NCBI GenBank assembly: GCA_031256015.1
Contig: JAIRRK010000171.1
Location: 1 to 9,316, forward strand
Reading direction: 5' to 3'
From: Dysgonamonadaceae bacterium
GTDB taxonomy: Bacteria; Bacteroidota; Bacteroidia; Bacteroidales; Azobacteroidaceae
Length of the DNA stretch: 9,316 nucleotides
The position numbers were made by a program, and so were the translations under genes. Positions 6,761 through 9,316 of this stretch are shown piece by piece (position 1 is the stretch's first letter; every line of letters begins with the position of its first letter). A model generated the notes under the pieces. That model saw only the letters and a list, made by a program, of their open reading frames with translations, was not told the DNA's origin and ran no database searches.

Positions 6761-7753
6761 TTATTTAATAACAACGGACATTCCGGGATAGAGATTTTCA
6801 ATGTGTTTTTTCGGACGGGCTTTTACTTCAAACGTTTTCAAATCATACTGTCCATTCGTTTTGGTAGCCTTCCAGGAAGCATAAGTTCCCATGTCTTTCA
6901 TGTAAAATACGGTCAATTGAATATTTTCGTCCAAAGCCGGAACATATCCGGTAATTTCGGTTCCTGTTTGCATATTTTTCAAAAGATTTTCCCGAACATG
7001 GAAGACAACCCATGCGTTTTCTTTATCCATCACATTCATTACGGGACTTCCGGTGCCGACCAATTCTCCTGTTTCAGGAAATATCTCCGAAATGGTTCCC
7101 TTGATGGGAGAAAGTAAGAAGGTTTCGTGAATGTAGGATTCAACTTCGTTGACAGCTCCTTTGGCCTGATTAACCAACGCATTTGCAGCCGATTTATCTT
7201 CGCTTTGCGTGCCGTTTAAAGCCATTTGATACTGAGAAGACGCAGCCAGTTCCGAGGCTTTCATTACATCGTAATTAGCCTTTGCTTCGTCTCTTTTTTG
7301 AGCGGAAACAACCCCTCTGTTGTATAAATTATCCAATCTTTTGAACGATTTCTCGGCAATATCCAATCCGGCTTTTGCTTTTTCCCATAAGGCTAAGGCC
7401 GATTGTATTTGTTCTTTTCTGGCTCCCTTATTCGCCTTTGAACTTTGAGCCAATGCGGCATCTTCGGCAGCCAGAGCTTGTTCTAATTTGGCATATACTT
7501 CCGGGCTGTCCAATATGGCCAATGTATCTCCTTTTTCCACGGATTGCCCTTCGGATACACGCAATTCCGATATTCGTCCGGGAACTTTACCGGATACCCT
7601 CACTTCTTTTGCTTCTACCTGTCCTTGAATAATATCGACTTGAGGTTTGAGTATCAGCCATCCGACAACGGCGATTAAGGCAATGGCAACCACGAAAGTG
7701 ATAAATGCCAGCAACATGTTGTTTCTCCTGAGCAGTTTATTTTCTGTATCCAT
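6761..7753 (-). CDS. HlyD family periplasmic adaptor (membrane fusion protein)
   Basis: A 330-residue protein: a short cytoplasmic N-terminus, one membrane anchor at about 13-35, the first half of a lipoyl domain (47-82, with S-G-K-V-P-G-R-I-S-E-L and E-G-Q-S-V-E-K-G-D-T-L), a long alpha-helical hairpin (about 85-207), the second lipoyl half (about 212-243, L-S-P-I-K-G-T-I) and a beta-barrel C-terminus ending P-G-M-S-V-V-I-K. The segment G-A-R-K-E-Q-I (110-116) at the hairpin start is typical of the YbhG/YhiI group that works with ABC-2 permease pairs. It should link the inner-membrane permeases to the TolC-like protein. It lies 17 bp after the TolC gene and 15 bp before the first permease. 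The ATG at 7751-7753 is well supported by the anchor position. Confidence 0.94.
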   Translation of the reverse strand: MDTENKLLRRNNMLLAFITFVVAIALIAVVGWLILKPQVDIIQGQVEAKEVRVSGKVPGRISELRVSEGQSVEKGDTLAILDSPEVYAKLEQALAAEDAALAQSSKANKGARKEQIQSALALWEKAKAGLDIAEKSFKRLDNLYNRGVVSAQKRDEAKANYDVMKASELAASSQYQMALNGTQSEDKSAANALVNQAKGAVNEVESYIHETFLLSPIKGTISEIFPETGELVGTGSPVMNVMDKENAWVVFHVRENLLKNMQTGTEITGYVPALDENIQLTVFYMKDMGTYASWKATKTNGQYDLKTFEVKARPKKHIENLYPGMSVVIK

Positions 7754-7770
7754 ATTGATTCTATATTCTT

Positions 7771-9264
7771 TTAGTTTTCTATTTTATTATCTAAAATTCC
7801 CAATGCTTTTTCAAGTTCTACTTGCCCCAATCGTAAAGAAATCTGTGCATCAATCAATTCGGAATGAGCCTTAAACCAAGCGGTTTGCGCTTCCATTACG
7901 TTGGAAGAAGGAATAACTCCTTCTTTAAATCCCAAATTGGCATAAGCTAAATTTTCTTCGGCACTTTCTTTATTTTTATCGGCTGCAATTAGTTTTTTAC
8001 GAGCTTCCTGAATTTTGAATTTGGATTGATTCACTTGCAATTCGATTTTTTCTTTTGCTTCATCCATTTCCAATTGCTTGATTCGGGTTTCGACTTTGGC
8101 GGATTTCAATCGGCTGTTTTTTTCTCCGAAATGGAAGAGGGGAATATTAACCATTACACCCACATTCCATGTTCCCGCAAATTTAGACTGTATTCCATTA
8201 AAGAAATTAGGATTGGAAATGAGATAATTTCCGGTTAAAGCAACGGAAGGAAACATTTCCGCACGAATTAAATCTTCTTTTTTCTCGAATATTTTACGGG
8301 CAATACTCAGGCTTTTTATTTCCGGCCGGTTTATCAACGCATCTTCCGCGTTTCCGGATGCGGTTGATTGGTTTACGGGTACAGACTCGATGGTTTCGTC
8401 AAACAGTTTGATTGAAGAATCTATCGGTAAACCGCAAAGCTGACATAAAAGCATTTTGGACAACTGTACGCCATTGTCGACTTGCAATTTAGTCATTTCG
8501 GCCTCATTTAATTTCACTTTTATACTCAAGCCGTCGGCGTGAGTGGCGACTCCCTCTTCGATTAGGGCTTCAACGTCTTCATTCATTTGTTTCAGCAGAC
8601 CGACATAATTATCGGATAATTTTTGCTTGTTTATCAAAGATATAATTTGCCAATAAGTTTGATCAACCTGAAGAATAGTTTCTTGAATATTGGTTGTTTT
8701 CATATTATTAGCCAATTCTTTCGCATAGTCGGCAATTTTATTGTAAGCAACAATTTTACCTCCCATGAAAATAGGTTGGGTTAAAGAAATGCTTCCCACA
8801 AAAATGCTTTGAATATCCAACTCGAATTGTTTTTTCGGAATGATGGCATGTTCTTTCCAAAGGATTTTTTCGGGATTTAAAGAAGGGTCAAATGGATTTC
8901 CGGTCATATCCAAAGGAACCGGATTTCCATTAATCGAAGTCCATTGATTATTAATTTGATCGGGAGTAAAACCGAAACTTCCGTCCGGCATAACGGTTCC
9001 GATAGGGAGGTATTTGTTTTCTCCCAACAGAGCGATATTCTTATGATTGTAAATATATCCTCCCGTAAAAGCAATATTGGGAAAATATTGAGAAAAAGCA
9101 TTCTTTTTATCCCATTCGGCTTTTTTTATGTTTTCGTTTGAGATACTTAATTGCTTATTATTCTCAAGAGCCAAATTTCGACAATCTTTAATCGTTAAGA
9201 CCTGTTGAGCATAGCTCAAGCTGAAATATGCAAAGAAAATAAATAATATACCGAACTTTTTCAT
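7771..9264 (-). CDS. TolC family outer-membrane efflux protein
   Basis: A 497-residue precursor with a Sec signal peptide (MKKFGILFIFFAYFSLSYA, cleavage likely before Q20). The mature start L-T-I-K-D-C-R-N-L-A-L-E-N-N-K-Q-L is the standard opening of the outer-membrane efflux domain. Two repeats of helical hairpin and strands follow, at about 23-255 and 300-490, with the typical F-P-N-I-A-F-T-G-G-Y and F-P-S-V-A-L-T-G-N-Y segments in matching places. An insertion-like loop near residues 85-150 is rich in Asn, Pro and Gly. As a trimer it would form the outer-membrane barrel and periplasmic tunnel of the exporter. It is first in the operon, as is common in Bacteroidetes tripartite pumps. The ATG at 9262-9264 gives the correct signal peptide; no Shine-Dalgarno is visible. 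Confidence 0.94.
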   Translation of the reverse strand: MKKFGILFIFFAYFSLSYAQQVLTIKDCRNLALENNKQLSISNENIKKAEWDKKNAFSQYFPNIAFTGGYIYNHKNIALLGENKYLPIGTVMPDGSFGFTPDQINNQWTSINGNPVPLDMTGNPFDPSLNPEKILWKEHAIIPKKQFELDIQSIFVGSISLTQPIFMGGKIVAYNKIADYAKELANNMKTTNIQETILQVDQTYWQIISLINKQKLSDNYVGLLKQMNEDVEALIEEGVATHADGLSIKVKLNEAEMTKLQVDNGVQLSKMLLCQLCGLPIDSSIKLFDETIESVPVNQSTASGNAEDALINRPEIKSLSIARKIFEKKEDLIRAEMFPSVALTGNYLISNPNFFNGIQSKFAGTWNVGVMVNIPLFHFGEKNSRLKSAKVETRIKQLEMDEAKEKIELQVNQSKFKIQEARKKLIAADKNKESAEENLAYANLGFKEGVIPSSNVMEAQTAWFKAHSELIDAQISLRLGQVELEKALGILDNKIEN

Positions 9265-9316
9265 GTCTATATTTAGAAAGAATCAATTTAGAAGAAAACA
9301 CTTCCTTATTTAAGAA
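9265..9316 (-). promoter_or_regulatory. Start of the exporter operon upstream region (truncated by window edge)
   Basis: Only 52 bases upstream of the TolC gene are visible. TTTAGAA occurs at 9272-9278 and again at 9287-9293 on the plus strand, a 15-bp period that could be a regulator half-site pair or just AT-rich chance. No TAnnTTTG element is present in the visible part, so the promoter, or an upstream gene of the same operon such as a regulator, probably lies beyond the edge. Confidence 0.2.

Noticed and set aside
1..9316. CRISPR arrays, tRNA or rRNA genes, insertion sequences
   Set aside because: No regularly spaced repeats, no cloverleaf or rRNA-like sequence, and no transposase were seen on either strand.

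Overview
The window looks like chromosomal DNA from a member of the Bacteroidota, most likely Bacteroidales. The evidence is the low GC content, the scarcity of Shine-Dalgarno sequences before starts, TAnnTTTG-type -7 promoter motifs, a lipoprotein of the '6-bladed beta-propeller' type typical of this phylum, and a Bacteroidetes-style glycosyltransferase. Genus cannot be fixed from the sequence.

Layout. (1) 1-747, plus strand: the C-terminal part of a GT-B fold glycosyltransferase whose start lies outside the window. (2) 819-1913, minus strand: a complete Fic-domain AMPylase-type protein with an intact catalytic motif, an N-terminal autoinhibitory motif and a C-terminal winged-helix region; it converges on the glycosyltransferase. 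Its upstream gap holds a good Bacteroidetes-type promoter surrounded by three TGAGCC-type half sites. (3) 2010-4101, minus strand: an AT-rich block, likely one transcript, with a propeller lipoprotein, a four-helix membrane protein and an N-terminally truncated M48 peptidase remnant that has lost the first zinc histidine. (4) 4057-4431: a gene-poor gap with a degenerate direct repeat carrying two -7-like motifs, a small hairpin and a third -7-like motif. (5) 4432-9264, minus strand: a tightly packed four-gene exporter operon in transcription order TolC-like outer-membrane factor, HlyD-like adaptor and two ABC-2 type permeases.

The exporter genes make sense as one tripartite machine spanning both membranes: the two permeases form the inner-membrane channel, the HlyD protein bridges the periplasm and the TolC protein forms the outer-membrane duct. 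No ATPase gene is present in the window, although this permease type needs one. The middle block (Fic, peptidase remnant, membrane protein, propeller) looks like an accessory segment between the glycosyltransferase and the exporter operon. I do not see a clear new defence or mobile system. The best leads are the operator-like layout at the Fic promoter, the missing ATPase, and the decayed peptidase beside the propeller/membrane protein pair.
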